A stretch of 64,000 bases of DNA from Hippophae tibetana (GCA_037013495.1 CM072809.1:5727001-5791000); one strand, 5' to 3'; positions 39,401-50,469 are shown, numbered from the stretch's first letter. The notes: generated from the letters alone by a model not told the origin. Made by a program: numbers and translations.

Positions 39401-39776
39401 CTGTATTATGATATCTTTGTTATACTCTTATATTCAATCATCATTTGTTATAGTGGTACTGATTAACCAATGTGAACTATAAGTTTGATGATACCTTGTC
39501 AAGTCAAGTGCCTCTTTGACTTCTGGTATTTTCACCCTTCCTTAATAGGTTTTGGAATCTTTGGATGTGCTTAGAAAGAAAGCAGATGCTGAGGCAGAAA
39601 AAATTATTTCCGTAGAGAAGCTCATTGCTGAGGCATACTCAGTTATTGACAAAGCCGTGAAGGTGGGAACATTACACAAGAACACGGGAGCATGCCGAAA
39701 ATCTCGGCTAGCCAGAAGAAAGAAGGCTGTAGTTATTCACCTTGGCTGGTATGCCCCTTCTATTGACATTGCTTGA
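36406..39776 (+). pseudogene. Chloroplast 30S ribosomal protein S20, exon-deleted
   Basis: The 5' part (36406 to about 36580) encodes MASAVHCLCSCFALPLKC and a Ser-rich stretch, a typical plastid transit peptide of nuclear RPS20. The last exon (39549-39776, after TTAATAG) encodes VLESLDVLRKKADAEAEK through KNTGACRKSRLARRKKAVV to HLGWYAPSIDIA, the C-terminal half of S20. The Lys/Arg-rich N-terminal helix of S20 that must lie between them, needed for 16S rRNA binding, is not found on either strand of 36600-39548. Joining the visible ends, with donor GTAATA near 36581, puts the last exon out of frame. Changes at usually conserved positions (GACRKSR for GARRKSR, AVVIHLGWY for AVEIHHGWY) suggest relaxed selection. 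A TRIM array fills part of the gap. It is probably a pseudogene, unless the sequence is misassembled; a working copy should exist elsewhere. Confidence 0.75.
37231..38140. mobile_element. Array of a miniature LTR element (TRIM), tandem and inverted
   Basis: Three forward LTR-like copies start TGTTGA at 37231, 37461 and 37691, exactly 230 bases apart. Each LTR is about 122 bases (ACATCGACTAAGAGGAAGAC and TTATAAGACTGA inside) and is followed by a primer-binding-site match: TGATATCAAAGC at 37353, TGGTATAAGAGC at 37584, TGTTATCAGAGC at 37813, against TGGTATCAGAGC. About 108 bases of internal DNA follow, ending in a purine-rich tract (GAGAGGGAA, GAGGGGAAG) just before the next LTR. After about 37850 the array flips: two reverse-complement LTRs end TCAACA at 37910 and 38140, again 230 apart. 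There is no coding capacity. The LTR ends lack the usual CA. It lies inside the broken RPS20 gene. Confidence 0.85.
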
Positions 39777-41055
39777 TCAACCTAGTATTTTAATCTATGC
39801 GTAGAGGAGCAGCAACTGCAATTCTTCATTTTTGTTTAATATTATTCTGTTTGTGATTGAAGCACATAATTCACACTCTTGCTTCATTAGTCCCTTTGAA
39901 GTTTCAAGTAATGCATTCAAGTCTATTTTGAGTTTTTTTTTTCTCTTTTTCAAAATGATTACTGATATTTCATATATAAATTTGACTTCTATTAAGTACC
40001 ATCACTATTTAAATGTCTTTCTAGGTCAAACAATATTATTAGAGGAAGGAGGGTAATGGTGGCATTTTAATAATGGTATACTCGTTGGCGTAATGTTATT
40101 AGCAAAATAATGCTGTACTTAACCAACAAGTTACTTGTGAAGTGTTGGGTATATATTGTTCAAGCTATAAAGCAAAAGAATATTAATTAAATTTGATTTC
40201 AAATTGGAATATATAATTTATATAAATTACTCAATTTAATATGTTTACTCCACCCATACTTTTCAAAATGTTGGTACTCTTTTGAATCTGAAATGTAGTA
40301 AGTAGATTTTAGATAAGGAAGGAAAGGAAAAAAAAAACTGTAAATGTTTCATGAGATAAGGTTTTATTTAAATATAAAGTATATTTTTTACTAATTACAT
40401 TGTTTTCTCTTTACACTTTCTATTAGTTATTTATTTTTTAAAAAATAAAGTTACAATAATCTTAAATTTTATTAATATGAAATATGAAATATTATATATT
40501 ATATAAATAATAAATTAATTTATATAATTTATTTTAAGATAAAATAATTATTAAAATTTAAGCATATTTGCATAGATTGGTTTTTTTTAAAAGAAATTAA
40601 CTACGTATCTTTGGAATTGTTTTATATAAGTGACAAATTAAGTAGCATACGAAACATAAAAGGGCATAGAACAGCAAAATTGTAGTGAGGAAAGGAATCT
40701 GAGAAGAGCTGACTTAATATTTTTACTATTCTATCACGTCGCAGCCAGACAATTAAGATTCAATTAAGATACGTGTCTTTCATATAACTAATGAAGGAAG
40801 GAAAGATAGAATTTATTAAAGGAGGGAATATTGGGATAATTATATTTAATTATTTCATGATACATTAATTATTAATTTTAAAAAATAACAGATATATTGT
40901 GAAAAGTGAGAAATTATAGAAAAATTACATTAAAAATATAAGAATATATTTATTATTTTTTAAAATTAATAATTAATGTATCATGAAATTATAATATCTC
41001 TTTCTTTTATTAATATAAAAAAACAATAGGGCGAGTACTGAGTGACGATGTAAAT
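39777..41055. other. Intergenic DNA downstream of RPS20 remnant
   Basis: No coding supported. Includes the 138-bp inverted-repeat element at 40852-40989. The region 40610-40800 is slightly richer in G/C without recognisable content. Confidence 0.5.
40852..40989. mobile_element. Small MITE with perfect 37-bp inverted repeats
   Basis: The arms 40852-40888 and 40953-40989 are exact reverse complements over 37 bases (ATTTCATGATACATTAATTA at the outer left), separated by 64 bases. Such identity in 138 bases suggests a recent miniature inverted-repeat element. A flanking target duplication is not obvious because the surroundings are AT-rich. Confidence 0.7.
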
Positions 41056-41562
41056 GCGTCGGTTAGGAATGGGCAAAAAAACCGTGGGTTCGGTTATCCA
41101 CGGTTAACTGAACCGGCGGTTTGGATTTTAACCGAGTAATTTCGGGGACGGGTTCGATTTCGGGTAAAACCGAACATAAAGAAGCGAGTACGGTTCGGTT
41201 ACGATTATATTCAAAACCGTACCCGCCCGTACCCGAAATTAATTAAAATTTATTTATTTAAATAAATTATATATTAATTAAAATTTATTTATTTTAAACC
41301 TAATATATAAACCTATTTACGTCAGCCAAACCCTAATTCTCCATTCAGCGCCTCTCATTTTTTCTTAATCTCCATTCTCCAGAGGCTCAGAGACTCAGAG
41401 TCAGAGAGCAAATCACATCCGGCCATCCCTAATTTTTCTTCCATCTAACAGCGTCGCATCGTAGCCAGCCGCATCATCACCAGTCTCTGCGTCTACGCCA
41501 GTCGTCACGAGTCAGTTCACACTTCATAGCGCCATCTGTCGCCTCTCACAACGCTAGCCATT

Positions 41563-41812
41563 TCCGTTCACAGCGCAAGCCCTCGCCGTTCACAGCGCCT
41601 ACCATCACCGTTCACAGCGCATGCTATAGCCGTTCACAGCGCAAGACATCGTCGTTCACATCGCAAGCCATCGTCATTCACAGCGCAAGCCATCACCATT
41701 CACAGCGCAAGCCATCGCCGTTCACAACGCAAACCATCGCCGTTCACAGCGCAAGTCATCACCGTTCACAGCCCCAACCATCGCCGTTCACATAGCCAAC
41801 CGTCGGCGTTCA
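41563..41812. repeat. 24-bp minisatellite inside hAT element
   Basis: About ten imperfect copies of a 24-base unit built around CCGTTCACAGCGCAAGCCAT. The unit is a multiple of three, so it stays open in one frame and would encode an eight-residue repeat if translated; no long frame with a start and domain is apparent. Confidence 0.85.
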
Positions 41813-42630
41813 TTTCAGTATTGTTTTTGAAACCTGAATATATGTTTGGAGATGCTGAAATATGGTTAACTTATATCTGATTGTAGAAATAATTATTGAT
41901 ATTTCTGTATTATGGTGGAAAGCTTTGCAGAACCTTGAGAAGCTATGTTTTTTTCATTTCAGTATTGTTTCTGAAACCTGAATATATGTTTGGAGATGCT
42001 GAAATATGGTTAACTTATATCTGATTGTAGAAATAATTATTGATATTTCTGTATTATGGTGGAAAGCTTTGCAGAACCTTGAGAAGCTATGTTTTTTTCA
42101 TTTCAGTATTGTTTCTGAAACCTGAATATATGTTTGGAGATGCTGAAATATGGTTAACTTATATCTGATTGCAGAAATAATTATTGATATTTCTGTATTA
42201 TGGTGGAAAGCTTTGCAGAACCTTGAGAAGCTATGTTTTTTTTTCATTTCAGTATTGTTTCTGAAACCTGAATATATGTTTGGAGATGCTGAAATATGGT
42301 TAACTTATATCTGATTGCAGAAGTAATTATTGATATTTCTGTATTATGGTGGAATGCTTTGCAGAACCATGAGAAACTATGTTTTTTTCAATTCAGTATT
42401 GTTTTTGAAACCTGAATATATGTTTGGAGTCTGGAGATGCTGAAATATGGTTAACTTATATCTGATTGTAGAAATAATTATTGATATTTCTGTATTATGG
42501 TGGAATGCTTTGAAGAACCTTGAGAAACTATGTTTTTTTCATTTCAGTATTGTTTCTGAAACCTGAATATATGTTTGGAGATGCTGAAATATGGTTAACT
42601 TATATCTGATTACAGAAATAATTTGTATTA
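41812..42630. repeat. 144-bp tandem array inside hAT element
   Basis: Successive copies begin near CAGTATTG at 41816, 41960, 42104, 42250, 42394 and 42545 (spacings 144, 144, 146, 144, 151), the last one partial. Each contains CCTGAATATATGTTTGGAG, ATCTGATTG(T/C)AG and, except in the partial last copy, GGTGGAA(A/T)GCTTTG. Copies are nearly identical, so the expansion is recent. The 151-base unit carries a short GGAGTCT duplication. Confidence 0.93.
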
Positions 42631-43489
42631 GTTTATAATATTTTATTTATATCTTGTATTTCTTGTTTATATGTATTTAATCTTATCTAAATTCATAGAA
42701 ATATATATTATTAAATGTTGATTTTTTTATTATAAACTCAAAATAATACATTTAAATTCAGATAACAAATTCAATATCAACAATTTGTTTTATTTGGATT
42801 GTATTGCTAAAAAGAGTAATAAGATTTTAAAAAACGGGTTTTTTCGGTTTTTTTATAATAATTGTCCCGAACTGTTAATCGCGGGTAAATAACTGTCCCC
42901 GAACTGCAACGGTTTTCGGGCGATTTCGGGGACAGATTTTATAATTCGGTTCAGGGACGGTTATATACAAATCCGTCCCCGCCCGTCCCCGTGCCCATCC
43001 CTAGCGGCGGTCAATAAAGATTTAACTTTTTTATGGATATTAAATATTTTTTATTAATAAATAAATTATAATACATTAAATATTAAATATCCATCAAATA
43101 TTTATTATATAATTAAATTTTAAACATAATTAAATTATTTGTATTATTAATTTAAGAATAATTATAATAATTTATGTTTTATATATCATATTATTAAATT
43201 TTATAATTAAAATATTTATTTATTAATGATAATATTATTTTTGATAACATTCATTTTATTTAACTATATAATTTTACAAATATACAATATATTTTAAAAA
43301 AAATTAAGAAAATAAGTTTGAAAAATAGGTGGGATAATTCCCAAGCTCATCGAGCTTAGTACATAAAGATTGAGTCCTACTTTATCAAGTAATGGGTTTG
43401 AAAGATGTTTGAGTGAGCTCATTTTATTTATAAAGTTAAAAGAACAAGTAAAGTTTTGTGGTTAGTTTGTAAGTGTATTATCTCATTTT

Positions 43490-44471
43490 TACGAGAAATG
43501 ATGATGACATATATAAGAGATTTAAAGTCTATGAAGGAGAAGTTTGATATTTTTTATCTCAAAAAAATGAAACATTTCCTTGGAGCATAAGTGTTGCAAA
43601 ACTCTAAGGGAATTTTCATAAGCTAGAAAAAATATGCTAAAGAGGCGTTAGAGAGGTTTTACATGGAGCATTGCAATCCTGTGAATAATTCAATAGTATT
43701 GGGATTTAAGCTTGTGAAGGATGAGAGAAGTATAGAAGTTGATTCTATTATGCATAAGCAAATGGTGGGCAGCTTCATATACTTGATTACCACCAAACTA
43801 GATTTAATATATGTGGTGAGTTTAATTAGTCAATGCATGGAAAGAGTACCTACTATTTTGCATCAACAAGTTGTGATCTTTAGTTACAAAAAAAGGAACT
43901 GTTAAGTTGGGAATTCTTTACAAAAAATGAGAAGTAAAAAGCTTGATGGTGTATTATAATAATGATTATGACAGAGATATTAAAGATTGAAAAAGAACAT
44001 TAATGTACATGTTTTTGTTGAGCTTCTATGGTATGACTTGTACTAGAAGAATCAACCAATCGTAATACTTTTTATCATAGAAACTGAGTTTATAAATATT
44101 ACATCTTGTGTTTGTTAAGGAATATGTATAAGAATTCTTAAAAAACATAGTCCTAAGAAAGTAATTAGATTATAATTTTTTGTTATAACATTTCAACAAT
44201 TAAAATTTCAAAAAACTTTCTTATGCATGACAAAAGTAAACATTTTGATATGGGATTTCACTTTTTTTTTTGTAACTTAAATAAATATGGAATTATTGGG
44301 TTAGTGACTTATGGTTTAAAAGATCAAATTGTTTATATTATGACTAAATCATTAAAAGTGAAGGTGTTCATAAGGTTAAGAAAGTTATTAGGTTTGTGTG
44401 GATGTAAATTGACTATAAATTTAGAAGTTAGTTTAAGGGAAGACTTATTAGAGCTTCAAATTATCTACTAA
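43490..44471 (+). pseudogene. Ty1/copia reverse transcriptase/RNase H fragment
   Basis: The 3' part of a copia pol gene with stops and frameshifts: KMKHFLGA near 43567-43590, YAKEALERFYMEHCNPVNN from about 43632, MVGSFIYLITTKLDLIYVVS near 43764-43820, and the element tail (VFIRLRKLLGLCG, then KLTINLEVS) near 44366-44430. A purine-rich AAGGGAAG near 44437 could be the polypurine tract. No upstream gag or integrase and no intact LTRs are seen. It belongs to a different copia lineage from the element at 3654-8024. Confidence 0.8.
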
Positions 44472-45195
44472 TTAAGTCTTTGGAACTTAACAAGATTAAT
44501 TTGTGTTTATTATTTTTTGTTAATAAAATCTAAATTAATAGGAATTAGGATAGGTTTTGAACTCTTCAAAACAACTTTACCATATAATTAAATAAGGTAA
44601 AGGTGGATGATATTTCATCTCATTTTTGTTTTTACAATACTTATATAAAGCCACGAGTTTATTCATTTAATAATATTGAAGCTTGAAACTCCAATTATTC
44701 AATGTCTTTTCTCGTAGTTATGATTCCAATAGGTGGAAGTTAGTGTGGTCAAGACAAGAGAATGAAGATAAAATCCAACATTTTTTATAGAGAGAGCGAG
44801 TATTTCTTTTGTACGGAAATATGTTAAAAGATATTGCTAATATTTTAACATATTTCCGTACAAAAGAAAGACAATAAATAATATTCATTCCCACCAATTT
44901 TTGCAGTAGAGTGAAGAAAAATTATATCTCTATTTTATATTTCGATTAATTTTGATTTATAAAACAATGGATGACATTTAAAGTCAGATCGTATCAATTA
45001 AAGTGTTACGTACTAACAAAAAAGTGATGCAGACAAGATTAAGTAAAAGATTATTTTTCTCTGTGGTCACAAAAAAAATTCGAGAATTCATATTTTTTCT
45101 TGCCTTATTTGTTGAAAATTTGTTAAAGTACCAATAATACTTTTGGCAAATTTTCATTTTTTTTTAAATAACTACAAATTAATAAATAAATAATT
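44472..45195. other. Intergenic DNA after copia fragment
   Basis: Probably includes remains of the copia 3' LTR, then the perfect hairpin at 44803-44869. The rest, up to the duplicated segment at 45196, holds nothing recognised. Confidence 0.4.
44803..44869. repeat. Perfect 27-bp inverted repeat (hairpin)
   Basis: 44803-44829 and 44843-44869 are exact reverse complements (TTTCTTTTGTACGGAAAT at the outer left), with a 13-base loop. The stem contains GTACGG and is less AT-biased than chance palindromes here. It could be a tiny MITE, a recent fold-back, or a small-RNA-like hairpin. Confidence 0.8.
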
Positions 45196-45650
45196 GAATA
45201 CTAATAACTTAATAATAATAAATATCAAATAATAAGTAGAACAATAATCAAAAATAAACAATTGAATACTAGTAATTAGGGGTGTCCATAAATCGGATAA
45301 AATCGTAAAACTGAACCGAATCAAAAGATTTTACAAATAAAATGATCCAGTTCGATTTGTACTAATTTTAAACCGTATCGGACTGGTTTAATAATATATT
45401 AAAAAATTTACATTATTTTTCATTAAATGTATAAAAAATCGAACCAAACTGAACCAAACTATTTTATAAATCAAACGGTTCGATCCGATTTTTATTACTT
45501 AAAACTGTTTTAATCAATCCAGTTCAATCTGAGTAATATAAACGGTTCGATCTGATTAAACAAAACTGTACCGTTGTACACCCCTACTAGTAACTTAACA
45601 ATAATACCTATCAAATAATAATTAGAACAATAATGAGAAATAAATACCAA
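45196..45650. repeat. About 60-bp segment duplicated around the hAT MITE
   Basis: 45196-45258 (ACTAATAACTTAATAATAAT then ATCAAATAATAAGTAGAACA) recurs at about 45587-45650 (CTAGTAACTTAACAATAATA then ATCAAATAATAATTAGAACA). The MITE at 45277-45586 sits at the junction between the two direct copies. Confidence 0.7.
45277..45586. mobile_element. hAT-type MITE, 310 bp
   Basis: Ends TAGGGGTGTCCA (left) and TGTACACCCCTA (right) are inverted repeats with a central mismatch. The flanking 8-bp target duplications CTAGTAAT (45269-45276) and CTAGTAAC (45587-45594) match at 7 of 8. Subterminal words such as GAACCGAA, CGGTTCGATC and GTTCGAT are abundant in both orientations. Non-coding. Confidence 0.85.
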
Positions 45651-47850
45651 ATATTTAAAATTGTACAATGTTTTTTTTTTAATATCTAATCAATAAATAT
45701 TTGGAAATATTCCCAGAGCTCACGGTGGGGACATAGAGGCAACACAGATCTCAAAGAAGCGTGACGTTTTGTCACCGGACAGCGCAACAAGGATCCGCCC
45801 AACAAATTCATCGTTTTCAATTTTATTACTCGTTTTTTTCTTTTTCAAGTCGACCTTTTCTCTTGCTTTTATAGCGGTAAAATTATTCGTTATTTTTAAA
45901 ATATATAATAAATTAATATTTTATATTAATAAAATTTAACATTAACATAATATTTATATAAAAATAAAAATATAATTAATAAAATATGTATTAAAAAATA
46001 ATGAATAATACGTTTTTTATCTTAACAAAGCAAATGAGAATTCTCTTATTAAATAAATAAATAAAACATAAATATAACTCTTTTATTTTTTAAAAGAATC
46101 AATTATTAATATAATAAAATATATTACTTTAATTTAATAAAATAAAATGTTAATATATTTATTTTATTGATTTTTTTATATTTGATAAAGAAAACCATAA
46201 TTAGTGGAAAGTAAATAATAAACGATATCTAAATAGTCTGATATAAGAATGTTTAATTATTGACATATTTTAGAAATGATAGACGAGACTATTAAAAAAC
46301 TATCATTTTATTGACATTATAAAGGATATACTTTTTTCTCTCTTTCTATGTGTCATTCTTCTTTATTTATACTTTATTTTAATTAGCTAGGACTGATGTG
46401 TCAGTTTAAATTTTTAATCCAAGACTAAATGGTTGGGTCTATTATTTCTTAAATGAAAAACATAATTAAATCTCACTAATTTTGCTTTTGCTTAGTGTAT
46501 CTTACACATTGAGCTTACCTATTACATTATTAAAAAATATTTTTTATTTATTCTTTTAGTGTATAATTTATTTAAGATAATATAATTCATTTATAAAATT
46601 TTAAATAATATAATTTATTTTTTTTAATATTTTTAAACTTAATAAATTTTATTCAAAATTTTAATTTTTATTAAATTAATTTAATGATATTATATTTAAT
46701 CATGTCAAAACTAAACTTTTAATTCATTTTGATCACCAAATTATTTTAAAAATGTATAATTTAGTCTTTTATTTATGATAAAATTTAAGATTTTTTTCTT
46801 CAATATTTTAATTATGTAATTATTAAGTATAATATCATTAAATTAATTTAATAAAAATTAAAATTAAAATTTTAAATTATATTTATCAAATTTAAAAACG
46901 TTAAATACTCAATTTTTTGAATTAAAAAGTTATAGATTTTATATAAATTTAATATTAAATTGATACGTAAACTTAAAAAAGAGAGAAAATCTTACCTAAT
47001 TTCTAACCTTCTATTCAATTTAATTTTTTAAATCAAATAATAATTGTGATATTCGAATTCATATCCTAATATTTTTTAAGATACTGTAGTAATATCACTC
47101 AAAAACTTAAAAAATAATAAAATTAAATATTTAATATGAATACCAACAATGTAGCAGACCACTGAAGTCATGCTATAACCCTAGACAAATCATTGTTTAT
47201 ATCTACTCCATATATTATTAATTTTTTATGATAAGTATCAAATTTATTTTTTCAATAATGGTAAGGTGGCTATGACACCAGTCACCATACTTATTTTCTT
47301 TTGTACATGAGTAAACGACAAACTATTATTATTAGGTTATCACTATAGTGTCTCACCGAAGGTTTTAAAAGAGACTCCAACTTGGATATTGCCAGCTCAT
47401 TTTTTTTTTTTATATCAGGTGTTGTTTAGTTACACTTACACTCAAGATAAATCATATATTAATTCTTAAACTGTGATGATCAAGATTAATACGATAAAAA
47501 TAAATATAATAATTTTTTTAATATAATTGCCAACAACTTTTCTAAACAACAACTTTTTAAATAATAACACCGTATCATTTATTCCTAAATCATTATATAA
47601 TTTTTATACATAATTATTTTTTTATATCAATAATAATAAGTTACCTAAAAACTTTGTTACAGATGAGTGGAGAAACATTCATATAATTGGTAATTTTTAT
47701 CATATCATTTATTATAATAATTACATATTTTTTTATGGGTGCTAATCAATATGTTTACTATTATATCCTTATTTTAATAGAGTATATTTGAGTAAATATC
47801 AAAAATATATAATGATATTAACAGAAAATAACCAAAATATATTTAAAAAA
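45651..47850. other. Intergenic DNA
   Basis: A short GC-richer island at 45710-45810 (AGCTCACGGTGGGGACATAG, GTGACG, CACCGGACAGCGCAACAAGG) may be a relic promoter or exon; no protein recognised. A second less AT-rich block at about 47150-47480 is unexplained. The inverted repeat at 46658-46864 is listed separately. Confidence 0.5.
46658..46864. repeat. Inverted repeat with 43-bp arms
   Basis: 46658-46700 and 46822-46864 are reverse complements with one visible mismatch (AAATATAATATCATTAAA against AAGTATAATATCATTAAA), spaced by 121 bases. Probably an AT-rich MITE remnant; no target duplication is resolvable. Confidence 0.65.
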
Positions 47851-48028
47851 AGATATAGCATTTTAAATTGATTCTATTGTATGATTGACTTAATATTTAA
47901 AGTGATTTTACACGTACGATCAACTTAAAATTTAAAGTCAGTTCATAGATATAACCGACTTAAAATTTTAAATCACCTCGTTTTAAGTTGATTCACCTAA
48001 TCAACTTAAAATACCTTATTTGTAGTAG
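47850..48028 (+). mobile_element. Fragment of a CACTA element end
   Basis: The motif AACTTAAAA / TTTAAAGT occurs several times in both orientations between 47865 and 48010 (GATCAACTTAAAATTTAAAG, CCGACTTAAAATTTT, AATCAACTTAAAATACC). It is followed by TTATTTGTAGTAG, close to the reverse complement of a CACTACAA terminus. Repeated short subterminal motifs plus this terminus are the CACTA signature. No matching second end was found. Confidence 0.5.
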
Positions 48029-48232
48029 TAAGATAAATAATTTATACTTGGTTGTGCATTAATAAATAAGAATTTGATTTAATTTCATTGATCAATTTTA
48101 AATCCAACAAAGAATAAATTAAGATTAAAGAATATATTTATCTTAAGTTTATCAATTAATTAATTTCAAACATGATCTAAGAAGTTATTAATTATATAAA
48201 TCTAAATTTTTATTTAGATTATTTAATTCATT

Positions 48233-48403
48233 AATTACTACAATACATACATATAGTCTCACACATTTGTCTCGGTTTTTTTAAAAACCGAAATCATAAA
48301 CATACCCTATTAATTTTTTCTCTTTTGCACCAAAAAATTTATCAATTTTTTTATATTATTCCCTTTTCTCTCTCTTTTTCTTCCATTTTACATCAAATTA
48401 ACA

Positions 48404-48448
<45 letters not shown>

Positions 48449-50466
48449 TTTTCAGAGATGATCGATAGACCCTCACTAGTTGTCGCTTTATGTCTTGTCT
48501 CGTCGTCTGTTCTCATCTTGTCGTCCCTTCTCGTCTCGTCGTCCGTCCTCATCTGAACATTCTCGTTCCCTTGTTTCTTTTTCCCTTTCGCGCACTGAAA
48601 ATGTATTTCCTCATCGTGTGATTAATCTGCTCTTCGAATTCACTCTAACTGAGGTACGTACATTCAAATTTTGTTTATTAAGTAATCATCCCATAAATGG
48701 TTTGCGTCTTGTTTTCCCTCCTGCTGCAACATCTATTCTTTGTGTGTTAGTATGTCATTATTCCTTATTTGTTGTTTTGTCTCAATGATGAAACCATTAC
48801 TAAAAATTCTTGTATATAATTTTTGGGATGACTTTGATGTGATTAATGCAGCCGAGGTTTTAATTTTTGGGGTATCATATCATTACTCTTTATTTTAGTC
48901 TACATTGAAGTTTTAATCTCTAGTCATGTTGGCTCTTGTTTGTCTAATAGATTTTTCTTACTTCTCATTATGCTCGACAAGATCTAGATCCAAAGTTTAG
49001 AGATGGTGAACCTTGGAAGAAGATATTTAGCTCTGTTTTTATCTATCTTAATTATGCTCCAATGGGTGATAAATAGTTCGAATTTATGGAATCCTATAGT
49101 TTAATCCTCATCTATTTAATCCTAAGAGAAGGAAATTCATTTTACTATTTGAGTTCTCGTATAAATTCTTCTGTTACGATAAAAAATATATAAATTCTAT
49201 TGTTGATTATAATTTTTTTTGTTTATACTATTGCAGTGGCATTTTGCCAGCAATTGATGTATTCTTTGGCTAGATATTGCTAGCGATAAGTTAATGCTCA
49301 TGTTTCGATTTTCTTTTATTAGCTTTAGATGCAAATGTCATAATTCTTATACAGTTGTGTTGGTTAAACGCATGTTACTACTGAAGGTTGTTTATGATGT
49401 TCTTTAGCTTCAGTAGTAGGGTAAATAGCCTTTAGCTCTCTCGTTATGATAAGACTTTTTTTTATCACAAATTTCAACTCTTATTCTTGAATTTGGTTCC
49501 TATCCCAAGTATGGTATCTTATTTAGTAATTTTTTTGGTTTATGCAGAAAGTATATATGTATTTCAGGGGTGGTACAAATGTGATTATTTGTTGTTGTGA
49601 TCCAATTGCCCTTCGAATTATATTCTTTTTTCAGGCTGATTTTGCATATACATGCACGTCTTCTTTTAGAGTTGTTTTCACTGTGAGTATAAGTTTGACA
49701 AGATAATGAGTACGCCAAAATCCAAATACATATTAAGATATTAGTTGTAATGTTCCATCAATAGCTGATGTTCTATTATAGCTTCACATTTATGGTTTAA
49801 CATTCAAAATGAATGCTTTGATTGATATAGATATTCTTGTAGGGGTCTTCTTTATACGCCTTCAAGGGATTGACTGTAAGGTTTGCCCCAGTTGAAGTAC
49901 ACTTGATAATGCTTTTAAAAATGACTGATGGAAGTCTTAGTGTAGTAACGGGAGATGTACTAGGTCCAAATAGATTTCTTTCTATTCCAGGGTAATAGGC
50001 GCACTCGCGCAGCATGCGTACCTTAGCAGCAAGCGCACTCGTACAGTAGGTGCACCCGCACAGCAGATGCACCAAGCACCATGCGACAGCAAACAACAGG
50101 CGCACTGTGTTTTGAGTCTCAAACTAGATAAAAATAAATACTATACTCAAGTTATTTCTATTGTACATTATGTTTATTAAATTTTTGTGTATAATAAACT
50201 TTCGAATGTAATTATACTTTTAATTTTAAGATAATATGATTTTTAATAAATTTATAGTAATTTATATTGATTTAATTTTTAATATTATAATTAATAATTG
50301 TATTTTTTTTAATTTATATATATCTTATGTCCTCAGTTATTAGAAAACTGAGACTATACGTCATTACATATGGTCTCTCACACTTAGACATCGATTTTAA
50401 TAATCATGGTTATAAACCTATGATCACGATTAAAAACCGAGGCTATATGTACTCTTTTTAATAGTG
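48233..50466. mobile_element. Non-autonomous CACTA element, 2.2 kb
   Basis: The right end reads AATAGTG (ending 50466), the reverse complement of CACTATT; the left end keeps ACTACAATACATACATATAG after losing its first base or bases. A 3-bp target duplication ATT lies at 48230-48232 and 50467-50469. Subterminal words (TCTCGGTTTTT, AAAACCGA, ATATAGTCTC, AACCGAGGCTATATG) recur near both ends, as in plant CACTA elements. A related unoccupied copy of the flank at 50639-50810 confirms the insertion point. The interior has a GTCTCGTCGTC-rich leader-like block (48480-48560), a 50-codon frame at 49843-49995 and a GC-rich repeat patch at 49996-50108, but no transposase. Confidence 0.82.
48407..48446. 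repeat. (AT)n microsatellite in CACTA element
   Basis: About 40 bases of alternating A/T near the left end of the CACTA element. Confidence 0.9.
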
Positions 50467-50469
50467 ATT

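Larger units (their letters stand above)
41064..43003. mobile_element. Non-autonomous hAT element with internal repeat arrays
   Basis: 1940 bp. Terminal inverted repeats TAGGAATGGGCA (41064) and TGCCCATCCCTA (ending 43003) match at 11 of 12 positions. Flanking 8-bp target duplications GCGTCGGT (41056-41063) and GCGGCGGT (43004-43011) match at 7 of 8, the size expected for hAT. Subterminal regions carry many CGGTT/CCGTACCC words on the left and CGGGGAC/CGTCCCC words on the right. Inside are a leader-like block with a TATAAACC box near 41309, a 24-bp minisatellite and a 144-bp tandem array. No transposase coding remains, so it would depend on a related autonomous element. Confidence 0.88.

Noticed and set aside
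41563..41812. CRISPR-like regular repeats
   Set aside because: The 24-bp units are contiguous with no spacers; this is a minisatellite in a plant transposon.
47590..48240. Joining the CACTA end at 48028 with the 2.2-kb CACTA element as one element
   Set aside because: Their subterminal motifs differ (AACTTAAAA against TCTCGGTTTTT), so they belong to different families.
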